A stretch of 38,241 bases of DNA. Origin: Pseudoselenomonas ruminantium. Its GTDB lineage: Bacteria; Bacillota; Negativicutes; Selenomonadales; Selenomonadaceae. Of the stretch, positions 24,220-31,485 are shown piece after piece (position 1 is the first letter of the stretch; every line of letters starts with the position of its first letter). A model generated the notes under the pieces. The model did no database searches. It was not told the DNA's origin and worked only from the letters and a program-made list of their open reading frames with translations. The position numbers were made by a program, and so were the translations under genes. The stretch covers positions 1-38,241 of the forward strand of contig SVBZ01000018.1 in NCBI GenBank assembly GCA_015058575.1, read 5' to 3'.

Positions 24220-25041
24220 TTAATGATTGCGCAGGTCGCAGGCCGGCTGCTCATAGTCGACGAGCTCCGTGATGGTCGGATGATCGCCGCAGACCGCGCA
24301 ATCGTGATTGAGCGGAATCTTGACCTTGCGGAAGGTCATGGTCAGCGCATCATAGGTCAGCAGATAGCCACTGAGCAAATCGCCGACACCGAGGATATAC
24401 TTAAGGGCCTCCGTTGCCTGCAGGGTGCCGATGATGCCTCCCATGACACCAAACACGCCTGCCTGCCGGCAGGTGGGTACCGCGTCCTTCGGCGGCATTG
24501 CCGGGAATACGCAGCGGTAGCAGGGCCCCTGTCCCGGCACATAGGTCATGAGCTGTCCCTGGAACCGGATGATTCCCGCATGGGAGTAAGCCCTCTGTTC
24601 CATGACACAGGCATCGTTGATTAGGAACTTCGCCGGGAAATTATCCGTGCCATCGATGATGAAATCGTAATCCTGATCCCGGATGATGTCGCGGATGTTG
24701 GCCGACGTCACCATTTCATTATAGGTATGGACCGTTACATCGGGATTCATCGCGGCAATGGTCTCCTTGCCCGACTGGATCTTCGGCTTGCCCACATCCT
24801 TCGTCTGATGGATGATCTGGCGCTGCAGATTGGAAAGGTCAACCACATCGAAATCCACCAGGCCAATCTGCCCAACGCCGGCGGCAGCCAGATACATGGC
24901 CGCCGGGGCACCAAGGCCGCCAGTGCCGATGACCAGCACCTTGCCCCCCAGCAGTTTTTCCTGGCCCTTGCCGCCCACCTGCTGCAGGATGATATGGCGG
25001 GAATAGCGCTCAATCTGTTCACTCGTCAAGCTGACACTCAT
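24220..25041 (-). CDS. E1-like adenylyltransferase ThiF/HcyF
   Basis: The protein has 273 aa: ISxRYSRH-type start (IERYSRHIILQQVG), nucleotide loop GTGGLG, VDFDVVDLSNLQRQIIH, the conserved IDGTDNFPAKFLINDAC, zinc ligands Cys174/Cys177 and Cys248/Cys251 (both CxxC pairs intact, unlike the fusion protein), and PTCRQAGVFGVMGGIIG. It adenylates the C-terminal glycine of the small carrier encoded just upstream, preparing it for thiocarboxylation. The start overlaps the carrier stop by ATGA. It is assigned to homocysteine/cysteine rather than thiamine because the operon contains JAMM, sulfite reductase and metY; the thiamine operon next door has its own thiS. Confidence 0.9.
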   Translation of the reverse strand: MSVSLTSEQIERYSRHIILQQVGGKGQEKLLGGKVLVIGTGGLGAPAAMYLAAAGVGQIGLVDFDVVDLSNLQRQIIHQTKDVGKPKIQSGKETIAAMNPDVTVHTYNEMVTSANIRDIIRDQDYDFIIDGTDNFPAKFLINDACVMEQRAYSHAGIIRFQGQLMTYVPGQGPCYRCVFPAMPPKDAVPTCRQAGVFGVMGGIIGTLQATEALKYILGVGDLLSGYLLTYDALTMTFRKVKIPLNHDCAVCGDHPTITELVDYEQPACDLRNH

Positions 25042-25247
25042 CTTGCACCGCCTCCCATGAAGTACAGGAATTCCACCGTATCGCCATCTCCCACAAAGGT
25101 ATTGTCAAAACCCGAATGATCCACGAATTCTCCATTCAGCTGCACCGTTACATATTCCGGCTGGTCGGCCTTTGCCACCACCAGCAGTTCTCTTACATTG
25201 ATGGATTTCTCGATTTCCAGAGCTTCGCCATTGACCGTCAGTTTCAT
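25038..25247 (-). CDS. ThiS/HcyS-like sulfur carrier with Ala-Arg tail
   Basis: This ubiquitin-fold carrier has 69 aa (MKLTVNGEALEIEKSINV, then VTVQLNGEFV). Unlike ThiS of the neighbouring operon, which ends in GGG, it ends FMGGGAR: two residues follow the glycine end and must be removed before adenylation. This is the hallmark of HcyS-type carriers in the protein-thiocarboxylate homocysteine pathway of Wolinella. The ATG at 25247 has GGAGG 8 nt upstream. It is the first gene of a seven-gene operon whose leader has a conserved RNA fold. Confidence 0.9.
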   Translation of the reverse strand: MKLTVNGEALEIEKSINVRELLVVAKADQPEYVTVQLNGEFVDHSGFDNTFVGDGDTVEFLYFMGGGAR

Positions 25248-25266
25248 TTTCTCTACCTCCACGTAC

Positions 25267-25430
25267 AGAAAAAGCCTATGAGAAACGCCAAGTTATCCAT
25301 AAATACACCTCGTGAAAAGATTCCACAGTGGTATTCCATGCCCTGAGCGTTTCCCATAGGCTTCCGTTTATCGAATGACCTACGGTGATACCGTTCAATC
25401 ATATTAAACCAATATGTTTTACAAATCGGT
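25267..25430 (-). promoter_or_regulatory. Structured leader RNA of the hcyS operon (unclassified)
   Basis: The minus-strand leader contains, in order, a CATATT/AATATG hairpin (25400-25416), an ACGG/CCGT hairpin (25382-25394), the conserved strings AGGTCATTCG and AAACG, and a 17-bp terminator stem (25347-25363 with 25272-25288) closing a 58-nt domain and followed by five U. The first 65 nt are shared with the sbp leader at 36996-37130. TAGG before the terminator can pair with CCTA of its 5' arm, a possible antiterminator. I do not recognise a T-box, SAM, TPP or cobalamin pattern. Confidence 0.75.
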
Positions 25431-25436
25431 AGTGAT

Positions 25437-25465
25437 ATCTTACAACAACGCCTACGAAATGTCAA
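25437..25465 (-). promoter_or_regulatory. Promoter of the hcyS operon
   Basis: The -35 box TTGACA (25460-25465) and -10 box TAAGAT (25437-25442) have 17-bp spacing. The -35 ends 7 bp after the stop codon of the thiamine operon's last gene. Confidence 0.8.
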
Positions 25466-25472
25466 CTATTTT

Positions 25473-26117
25473 TTATTTTTTGTAAAGCCAGGTCTCACCC
25501 TGCATCAATCCGCTCATCACACAGGCACCAGCTGCCCCGGCGGCCAGCACCGCCGCCAGCCTTGCCGGCGTGATGCCGCCGATGGCATAGACAGGGAGTG
25601 CTGACGCCTGGCAGGCCGCCTGCAAGAAATCCAAGCCCCGTCCCGGAAGGCCATGCTTGCAGTCTGTTTCATAGATATGCCCCGCCACCAGATAGGAGCA
25701 GCCAAGGCGCTGGGCCTCCTCCACCTCATCCAGGGAATGGCAGGAGGTGCCAAGGACTTGCCATGCTGACCGCTCCGCTGGCGAAAGCTGCCGCAGCTGA
25801 GGCAGCGGCAGCTGCAGGCCATCCGCCTTCAACCCCTGGGCAACAGCAGCCTTTCCATGCAGGATGACCGGCACACCGTACTGCCTGCCGATTCCCATGA
25901 CTTTCCGGGCGAGTTTTGCATACGCTTCTGCCGCCAGATCCTTTTCCCGCAGCACGATGGCCCGGGGGCCCTGAGCGGCAATCCGCGCCAGCCGCCTGTC
26001 AAAATCCCCGGTACATTGTTTGCGGTCCGTAATGGCGATGACTTTTGACAAGTCAATGGTTGACCGGTCAAATCCTGACTTGTCAAAGATTGACTTGTCA
26101 TTTTTTTCCCTACACAT
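25473..26117 (-). CDS. TenI/ThiE-family thiamine biosynthesis protein
   Basis: The protein (214 aa from the ATG at 26117, overlapping the thiH stop by 8 bp) is a TIM barrel of the thiamine phosphate synthase superfamily: VIAITDRKQC, IVLREKDLAAEAYAKLAR, VPVILHGKAAVAQGLKADGL, GTSCHSLDEVEEAQ, VAGHIYETDCKHGLPGRGL, VYAIGGITP. The ETDCKxGxPxRGL string resembles TenI thiazole tautomerase more than ThiE. Residues 6-25 form four pentapeptides starting with Asp (DKSIF DKSGF DRSTI DLSKV), an unusual N-terminal extension encoded by a 15-bp repeat. A TTG within the last repeat is an alternative start. It is the last gene of the TPP-controlled operon. Confidence 0.85.
   Translation of the reverse strand: MCREKNDKSIFDKSGFDRSTIDLSKVIAITDRKQCTGDFDRRLARIAAQGPRAIVLREKDLAAEAYAKLARKVMGIGRQYGVPVILHGKAAVAQGLKADGLQLPLPQLRQLSPAERSAWQVLGTSCHSLDEVEEAQRLGCSYLVAGHIYETDCKHGLPGRGLDFLQAACQASALPVYAIGGITPARLAAVLAAGAAGACVMSGLMQGETWLYKK
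26042..26101. repeat. Four 15-bp tandem repeats with TTGAC-N2-GTCAA cores
   Basis: Near-palindromic units are centred at about 26050.5, 26065.5, 26080.5 and 26095.5, exactly 15 bp apart: TTGACAAGTCAA, TTGACCGGTCAA, CTGACTTGTCAA, TTGACTTGTCAT. Because 15 is a multiple of three they also encode four pentapeptides in the TenI/ThiE gene. This could be an operator array, a slippage-prone coding repeat, or both. Confidence 0.85.
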
Positions 26118-27360
26118 AGAGATAGTCATTGAGCACCGGCTGCAAGCCCTCGGCGGCCATATCCGCATACATGGCCGCCAGACTGCGGGTATCGCAGATT
26201 TCAAACTGCTCATCGCCGGTGCGTGCTTCATCCTTGCCCGTATATTTTTCCTCATGATCCCCAATGCCCGTGGACACCCCCGCGGAAATCTTCGTCGCGC
26301 AAATCTTGGCAATGCCGTTGCGGAAGGCGGCACTCTCCCGGGAGGAGACCGTTATGCCGGCAAAGGGCAGGAAGATGCGATAGGCGCAGAGGATCTGGCA
26401 GAGCTGCCGCTCGCCGACGTCCAGCGGATTGATCTTGTCGTTGTTGATGATGGGCCGCAGGCGCGGGCACGAAAGCGAAAACTCCGCCTGGGGATATTTA
26501 CGCTGCAAGTAATAGACATGCAAGGCTGTCGCGAGAGCATCCTTGCGGAAATCCGACAGGCCCAAGAGCGCCGAAAAGCCGACGCCGCGCATGCCGCCGC
26601 GCAAGGCGCGTTCCTGGGCTTCAAAGCGGTAAGGCCAGACGCGCTTATGGCCCAGAAGATGCAGCGTCTCATATTTCTTGAGGTCATAGGTCTCCTGAAA
26701 CACCGTGACATAATCGGCCCCGCATTCGTGGAGGTATCTGTAATCCTCGGTGTTGACGGGATAGATTTCCAGGCCCACGTTCTTGAAATACTTGCGCGCC
26801 AGCTTGCAGGCCTCACCGATATAGGAAACATTGGATTTGGTCTTGCTCTCCCCAGTGAGCAGCAGGATTTCCTCCATGCCCGATGAAGCGATGACCTGCA
26901 TCTCATGCTCGATCTGCCCTGCATCGAGCTGCAAGCGCTTGATGTCATTGTAGCAGTTGAAGCCACAGTAGACGCAGTAATTCTCACAGTAGTTGGCGAT
27001 GTAGAGCGGCGTGAACAGATAGACCGTGTTGCCGAAATGACGGCTTGTTTCCAGCCGTGCCCGCGCGGCCATCTCCTCGAGGAAGGGCTGCGCCGCTGGC
27101 GACAGCAAGGCCTTGAAATCCTCCACCGTGCAGCTGTCATGATTGAGCGCCCGCCGCACATCAGCGGCCGTATAGGAAGCGTAATCGTAGGCCTCCATCG
27201 CCGCGATGACCCGCGCCCTTACTGGCGAATCGATCTGCTCCATGTCGGGGAAGTATTCCAGCGGGTCCTTACGGCTGGCTGAGTCTTGTTCCAGCTGATG
27301 CTTCTTGGCCAGTGCCCCTTCGCTTAGTTTTTCCGAGTCGACAAAAAACTGATTTTCCAT
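26110..27360 (-). CDS. thiH: 2-iminoacetate synthase ThiH
   Basis: This is a radical SAM enzyme (416 aa) with the CxxxCxxC cluster motif at Cys125/129/132 (NYCENYCVYCGF). Further ThiH markers are EEILLLTGESKTKSNVSYI, VGLEIYPVNTEDYRYLHECG, VTVFQETYDL and FSLSCPRLRPI. It cleaves tyrosine to p-cresol and dehydroglycine, supplying the glycine-derived part of the thiazole in anaerobes. Its length and the N-terminal region (DPLEYFPDMEQIDSP) fit clostridial-type ThiH. The ribosome site is GGAGG; it follows thiG by 11 bp and belongs to the TPP riboswitch operon. Confidence 0.97.
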   Translation of the reverse strand: MENQFFVDSEKLSEGALAKKHQLEQDSASRKDPLEYFPDMEQIDSPVRARVIAAMEAYDYASYTAADVRRALNHDSCTVEDFKALLSPAAQPFLEEMAARARLETSRHFGNTVYLFTPLYIANYCENYCVYCGFNCYNDIKRLQLDAGQIEHEMQVIASSGMEEILLLTGESKTKSNVSYIGEACKLARKYFKNVGLEIYPVNTEDYRYLHECGADYVTVFQETYDLKKYETLHLLGHKRVWPYRFEAQERALRGGMRGVGFSALLGLSDFRKDALATALHVYYLQRKYPQAEFSLSCPRLRPIINNDKINPLDVGERQLCQILCAYRIFLPFAGITVSSRESAAFRNGIAKICATKISAGVSTGIGDHEEKYTGKDEARTGDEQFEICDTRSLAAMYADMAAEGLQPVLNDYLYV

Positions 27361-27371
27361 GACGCGCCTCC

Positions 27372-28148
27372 TCAGTCGTGCAAAAAGCCAGTAAGGGGGT
27401 CCGAGGCAGCAGCCCCGCGGGTCAGCACGCGGCCCAGGCCCGCCAGATATGCCTTGCGGCCAGCGGCGATGGCGTCCTTGAAGGCCGCAGCCATCAGCGG
27501 CAGATTGCCTGCCGTGGCCAGCGCCGTATTGGCCATGATAGCGGCCGCCCCCATCTCCATGGCTGCACAGGCCTCGGAGGGCTTACCGATGCCGGCATCG
27601 ACGATGATCGGCAAGTCGATCTCATCGATGAGGATCTGGATGAACTCTTTCGTGGCCAGCCCCTTATTGGAACCGATTGGCGCCGCCAGCGGCATGACGG
27701 CCGCCGCCCCTGCCTCCACCAGGTCCCGGGCGACATTTAGATCCGGATACATATAGGGCATGACCACAAAGCCTTCGTTGGCCAGCCGTTCCGTCGCCTT
27801 TATAGTCTCGGCATTGTCAGGCAGCAGGTACTTCGAATCCCGCATGATCTCAATCTTGACAAAGTCCCCGCAGCCAAGCTCCCGGGCCAAATGCGCGATG
27901 CGCACGGCCTCATCGGCGTTGCGCGCCCCCGAGGTATTGGGCAAAAGGGTCACGCCTTTTGGGATATAGTCAAGGATATTTTCCTGCTCTTTCGTATTGG
28001 CCCGGCGCACGGCCAGTGTCACGATTTCCGCCCCGGCATCCCGCACGGCAGCCTCGATGAGCTGCAGCGAGTATTTGCCCGAGCCCAGGATGAAGCGGGA
28101 GTGGAATCTATGCCCGCCAATCACCAAACAATCTTCCTGTTTTTCCAT
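27372..28148 (-). CDS. thiG: Thiazole synthase ThiG
   Basis: The protein has 258 aa, the usual length. It has [47 protein letters not shown], the Schiff-base lysine 98 in [22 protein letters not shown] [12 protein letters not shown], and [12 protein letters not shown]. It condenses the ThiS thiocarboxylate, dehydroglycine and deoxyxylulose 5-phosphate into the thiazole of thiamine. GAGGAG precedes the ATG; the gene follows thiS by 43 bp. Confidence 0.97.
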   Translation of the reverse strand: MEKQEDCLVIGGHRFHSRFILGSGKYSLQLIEAAVRDAGAEIVTLAVRRANTKEQENILDYIPKGVTLLPNTSGARNADEAVRIAHLARELGCGDFVKIEIMRDSKYLLPDNAETIKATERLANEGFVVMPYMYPDLNVARDLVEAGAAAVMPLAAPIGSNKGLATKEFIQILIDEIDLPIIVDAGIGKPSEACAAMEMGAAAIMANTALATAGNLPLMAAAFKDAIAAGRKAYLAGLGRVLTRGAAASDPLTGFLHD

Positions 28149-28191
28149 CTGTCATTACTCCTCTCCACGCTGTTTCCGGCCCATTGACCGC

Positions 28192-28386
28192 TCAGCCACC
28201 GCCCATGAAGCAGACAATCTCCACCACATCGCCGTCTTGCAGCACCGTCGTTTCATAGTCCGCCTTCGGCAGGATGACTTCATTGTATTCCACGGCAATC
28301 GCCCGGCTGTCATAGCCCGCCTCCTGGAGGTAATCACAGAGGCTTTTGCCTGCTGCCGCTTTATCCTCACCATTTATCCTGACCAT
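28192..28386 (-). CDS. thiS: Sulfur carrier protein ThiS
   Basis: The protein (64 aa) has a ubiquitin-like fold (MVRINGEDKAAAGKSLCDYL) ending in CFMGGG, so the di-glycine end is already free and no protease is needed. The ATG at 28386 is 6 nt after AGGAGG; an ATG two codons earlier is too close to it. It is the first gene after the TPP riboswitch, with thiG, thiH and tenI/thiE following. No thiF lies in this operon, so the E1 of the hcy operon or another copy must activate it. Confidence 0.93.
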   Translation of the reverse strand: MVRINGEDKAAAGKSLCDYLQEAGYDSRAIAVEYNEVILPKADYETTVLQDGDVVEIVCFMGGG

Positions 28387-28411
28387 CTGCATCCTCCTGT
28401 AAAACCTGCAC

Positions 28412-28446
28412 GAAAAAGGGAACCTGCCTGATTGGCAAGTTCCCTT
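28412..28446 (-). terminator. Expression-platform terminator of the TPP riboswitch
   Basis: On the minus strand AAGGGAAC...GTTCCCTT with an inner TTGCC/GGCAG pairing is followed by TTTTT. It lies between the aptamer and the thiS ribosome site. Confidence 0.9.
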
Positions 28447-28473
28447 CGGTTTACACGTATCATTCACCGCTCA

Positions 28474-28567
28474 TCCCTACGTTGGCATTATCCAAATCAG
28501 GTTATGGGTCGGAGTCGTAACCTCCCTCTCAGCCTGCTGTGATGTTCCCATCGGCAAGCTCCCCTTG
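28474..28567 (-). ncRNA. TPP (THI box) riboswitch aptamer
   Basis: On the minus strand the aptamer shows the conserved blocks AGGGGAGCTTGCC, GGCTGAGAGGGAGG, CCGACCC and ACCTGATTTGGATAATGCC with GTAGGGA closing P1. Together with the terminator at 28412-28446 it should switch off thiSGH-tenI transcription when thiamine pyrophosphate is abundant. Confidence 0.97.
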
Positions 28568-28587
28568 CTGTGCAATTGTCTTTGACT

Positions 28588-28616
28588 ATTATACGTCAGC
28601 TTACGCAAAATTGCAA
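28588..28616 (-). promoter_or_regulatory. Promoter of the thiamine operon
   Basis: The -10 TATAAT (28588-28593) lies 17 bp from TTGCAA (28611-28616), ending 6 bp before the cysN stop codon. The predicted start is about 15 nt before the TPP aptamer. Confidence 0.7.
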
Positions 28617-28621
28617 ATTGC

Positions 28622-30349
28622 TCAGATGACGTAGTCAAAATAGAACTGCAAGCGGCGGTATTGGTTCAGGAAGAAATAACGGTTAGCAAACGCAGCTTTT
28701 ACGCGAGGTTCCACGTGGCTCGAGGCCAGTTCCCGATAGACCGACAGCATTTCCTTCAGCTCCTTGGCCTTATAGACCTTGATGCCAAAGCCGCGGCCAT
28801 TGATCAGTGGCCGACCCGAATACTCATAGTCCGCCAGCGGCAGGATAGATTCGATCCTGCCCTGCCGCACCGAAACCGCTACCTGGTCGCGCAGGATAAG
28901 GATGTCAAAATCGGCCGGATACTCGTAGCTGATGCCCCGGCGGGGAATCTCATCCCCCACCTGATAGGGTTTCCTGACGGCTGCGGCTACCTTCGTGACG
29001 TTGTAGCTTTCGATATCGTAGTAGAATTCATCGAAGACATCGCCCCGGGCGCGGATGCCGCCACTGACAAAGGCGAAGCCTGCCCCCTCGTCGGCCTTTT
29101 CGGCGGCGACGACGATACCGCCGCCGGCCACATCATAGCCATCCACCAGCACGAACCGGCCCGTTGCCTGATGCTCATGGAACACATCAAAGGCAATGGC
29201 CTCCTTGAGGCTCAGGATGACTTCTGCCACATCGTTCAGCCGCAGTTCCTTGGCTCCCTCGCGACTGTCGAGATTGGCCGCATCGATGGTCTTGACGATG
29301 TCAGCCACCTCGGCCTCCACCTCCTGGGTGGCAAGCTTTAATTTGTAGGTACTGCCCTTGCGCAGAGGATTGCGCCCCATCCAGAATATCGAGGCCCGCA
29401 GGCGGTTGGACACGTGGGGGGCCTTGGTCCCAGGCGTCGTGATGATCTCACCGCGCTGGTTGAAGAACTCATCCCGGACGATGATGCCCGTGGATTCCCC
29501 GGCCAAGGCGCGCTCCTTCTTGTCCCGCTCCTGCCAGTAGGCAATGGACTGGATGACCGTGCGACGCCCCGAGGGGTAGATGGCGATCTCATCGCCCACG
29601 GCGAGCTTGCCGGCCTCGATGCGTCCGGCAATGATGCGGCGGTCGTCGAATTTGAACACGTCCTGTATGGGCAGGCGCAGATCCTTGTCGATAATTTCTT
29701 TGCTGGCCTCGAGCAAATCGAGAGAATCCAGCAGCACCGGGCCATCATACCAGGGCATATTGACCGACTTAGTAGCGATGTTGTCGCCCTGATAACCCGA
29801 TACCGGCAAATAGCGCAGGGGCTTTACCCCCAGCGGTTCCAGGAACGCCTTCATATCGTCAGCAACCTTGTGGAATACTTCCTCGGAGTAGTCCACCAAA
29901 TCCATCTTGTTGACAACCACATAGACCTTCTCGATGCCCAGCAGGGACAGCATATAGCCATGGCGCTTGGACTGCTCCTGCACCCCCTGTTTGGCATCAA
30001 CAATCAAGAGAGCCGCATTGGCATTGGCTGCCCCCGAAATCATATTCTTGAGGAACTCCTTATGGCCCGGGGCATCGATGATGACATACTCCCGTTTCTT
30101 CGTCGCAAACTGGATCTGGGTCGTATCAATCGTGATGCCCTGTTTCTGCTCTTCCTCAAAGGCATCGAGGAGATAGGCATACTCAAAGGGCTTGCCCGTT
30201 TCCCTGGCGATGCGCTTGACCTTGTCCACTGCGCCCTGGGGCAGGGAATCCGTATCGTAGAGCAGACGGCCGATGACCGTCGATTTGCCATGATCCACAT
30301 GACCGACCACCACGATATGCAGACCTTCTTGTTTCAATTTCTCATCCAT
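28622..30349 (-). CDS. cysN: Sulfate adenylyltransferase subunit 1 (GTPase)
   Basis: This translation-factor-like GTPase has 575 aa: GHVDHGKS at 16-23, DAPGH at 92-96 and NKMD at 147-150. It couples GTP hydrolysis to ATP sulfurylase (CysD), making APS from sulfate. CysN of enterobacteria is about 475 aa; here roughly 100 further residues (from about FDEFYYDIESYN) form an extra C-terminal domain containing PADFDILILRDQVAVSVRQG. This is not an APS kinase: no P-loop follows. The start shares one base with the cysD stop (TAATG). It is the last gene of the sulfate operon. Confidence 0.94.
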   Translation of the reverse strand: MDEKLKQEGLHIVVVGHVDHGKSTVIGRLLYDTDSLPQGAVDKVKRIARETGKPFEYAYLLDAFEEEQKQGITIDTTQIQFATKKREYVIIDAPGHKEFLKNMISGAANANAALLIVDAKQGVQEQSKRHGYMLSLLGIEKVYVVVNKMDLVDYSEEVFHKVADDMKAFLEPLGVKPLRYLPVSGYQGDNIATKSVNMPWYDGPVLLDSLDLLEASKEIIDKDLRLPIQDVFKFDDRRIIAGRIEAGKLAVGDEIAIYPSGRRTVIQSIAYWQERDKKERALAGESTGIIVRDEFFNQRGEIITTPGTKAPHVSNRLRASIFWMGRNPLRKGSTYKLKLATQEVEAEVADIVKTIDAANLDSREGAKELRLNDVAEVILSLKEAIAFDVFHEHQATGRFVLVDGYDVAGGGIVVAAEKADEGAGFAFVSGGIRARGDVFDEFYYDIESYNVTKVAAAVRKPYQVGDEIPRRGISYEYPADFDILILRDQVAVSVRQGRIESILPLADYEYSGRPLINGRGFGIKVYKAKELKEMLSVYRELASSHVEPRVKAAFANRYFFLNQYRRLQFYFDYVI

Positions 30350-31155
30350 TACATATACCCCTCTTTACGCAGTTTCTGCATCGCATAAGCATCTTCCTGG
30401 TCCTGCTTGCGCCCGGCACGCTCGCCAGTCTTCGTATGTTTCAATTCTTCAATGATCTTGTCAAGGGTATCAGCCTCCGACTCAATCTGTCCCGTGCAGC
30501 AGGCACAGCCCAGGCTGCGGTAACGCTTGCCGTTCTTGGCAAAATACAGGTCGATGATGGGAATATTCTCCCGGCGGATGTATTCCCAGATATCCAGCTC
30601 ACTCCAAGCAAGAATCGGATGCACGCGGATGTGGTTGCCCTTGGGGAAATCCGTCTTGAACTGATTCCAGAGCTCCGGCGGCTGGTTGGTGTAGTCCCAG
30701 CCATCATCCTGGGTACGCTCGGAGAAAACCCGCTCCTTGGAGCGGGAGCCCTCCTCGTCGCGGCGCACCCCGACGATAAGACCGTCAAAGCCGTGCTGCT
30801 TCACCACCTGACGGAGGCCTTCGGTCTTGAGAGCCTTGCAGCAGGCCAGACGCCCCTTGTCGGGGCCGATGCCCGCATGTATGGCCTCCCAGTTCGTATG
30901 GACGATGAGGTCCAGGCCCAATTCCTTGGCTACCCGGTCACGATAGGCAATCATCTCGGGAATCTTGTGTTTCGTATCCACATGGATGAAGGGAAAGGGT
31001 ACATGGCCGTAAAAGGCTTTCTTGGCCAGCCAAAGCAGCACCGTCGAGTCCTTGCCGATTGACCAGAGCATGCCCAGCTTGCCCAGTTTCTTATACGCCT
31101 CCCGGAGGATGTAGATACTCTCCGCCTCCAGTTGATCCAAATGATCCATTGCCAT
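30349..31155 (-). CDS. cysD: Sulfate adenylyltransferase subunit 2
   Basis: The protein (268 aa) belongs to the PAPS-reductase/ATP pyrophosphatase superfamily, with PP-loop LWSIGKDSTVLLWLA (30-44), FIHVDTKHKIPEM, and the CysD-specific GRRDEEGSRSKER-like VGVRRDEEGSRSKERVFS. The C-terminal region has YRSLGCACCTG. It is shorter than E. coli CysD (302 aa). With CysN it forms APS from sulfate and ATP. AGGAGA precedes the ATG. The next step here is an AprBA-type reductase rather than APS kinase and PAPS reductase. Confidence 0.96.
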   Translation of the reverse strand: MAMDHLDQLEAESIYILREAYKKLGKLGMLWSIGKDSTVLLWLAKKAFYGHVPFPFIHVDTKHKIPEMIAYRDRVAKELGLDLIVHTNWEAIHAGIGPDKGRLACCKALKTEGLRQVVKQHGFDGLIVGVRRDEEGSRSKERVFSERTQDDGWDYTNQPPELWNQFKTDFPKGNHIRVHPILAWSELDIWEYIRRENIPIIDLYFAKNGKRYRSLGCACCTGQIESEADTLDKIIEELKHTKTGERAGRKQDQEDAYAMQKLRKEGYM

Positions 31156-31173
31156 TGTTATCGTCTCCTAACC

Positions 31174-31485
31174 TCAATACGCATTTGCTTTATTTTTTGC
31201 TACGATGATTTCCTGCTCGCTGCCATCGGGAAGTCTTAGCTGCCAGGTAAGCGACGCCGCCGAATCATGGGCATAAAGCCGGCCGCCGGCACCGCCAAGA
31301 TCAGCGCTCAGATAGTAGAAAATCGCATCCCGCGGGCACTCCTTGACGCAGGCCGTGCAGCCCCAGCAGTCCCGCACCTCGCGGATGGCGGCTTTCCCCG
31401 CCGTCACTTCCAATAGATTTCCCGGACAGACCTCCGTGCAGCGGCCGCAGCCCACGCACTTTTCCTGTTCAATGCTGATGCTCAT
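31174..31485 (-). CDS. aprB: APS reductase beta-like ferredoxin subunit (AprB)
   Basis: The protein has 103 aa and two 4Fe-4S motifs (Cys10/13/16/20 in CVGCGRCTEVCP and Cys40/43/46/50 in CWGCTACVKECP). The tail (LTWQLRLPDGSEQEIIV) resembles AprB but is shorter than the roughly 150-aa subunit of sulfate respirers. It carries electrons to the FAD subunit AprA. The start overlaps the aprA stop by 17 bp. Its place inside a sulfate uptake/activation operon indicates an assimilatory role. Confidence 0.9.
   Translation of the reverse strand: MSISIEQEKCVGCGRCTEVCPGNLLEVTAGKAAIREVRDCWGCTACVKECPRDAIFYYLSADLGGAGGRLYAHDSAASLTWQLRLPDGSEQEIIVAKNKANAY

Noticed and set aside
25267..25430. T-box or SAM riboswitch ahead of hcyS
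   Set aside because: No GGTGGNACCGCG-type T-box sequence or SAM-I core blocks are present, and the structure order differs.
26042..26101. CRISPR-like repeat array
   Set aside because: Units are 15 bp, directly contiguous and in frame within a gene; there are no spacers or cas genes.
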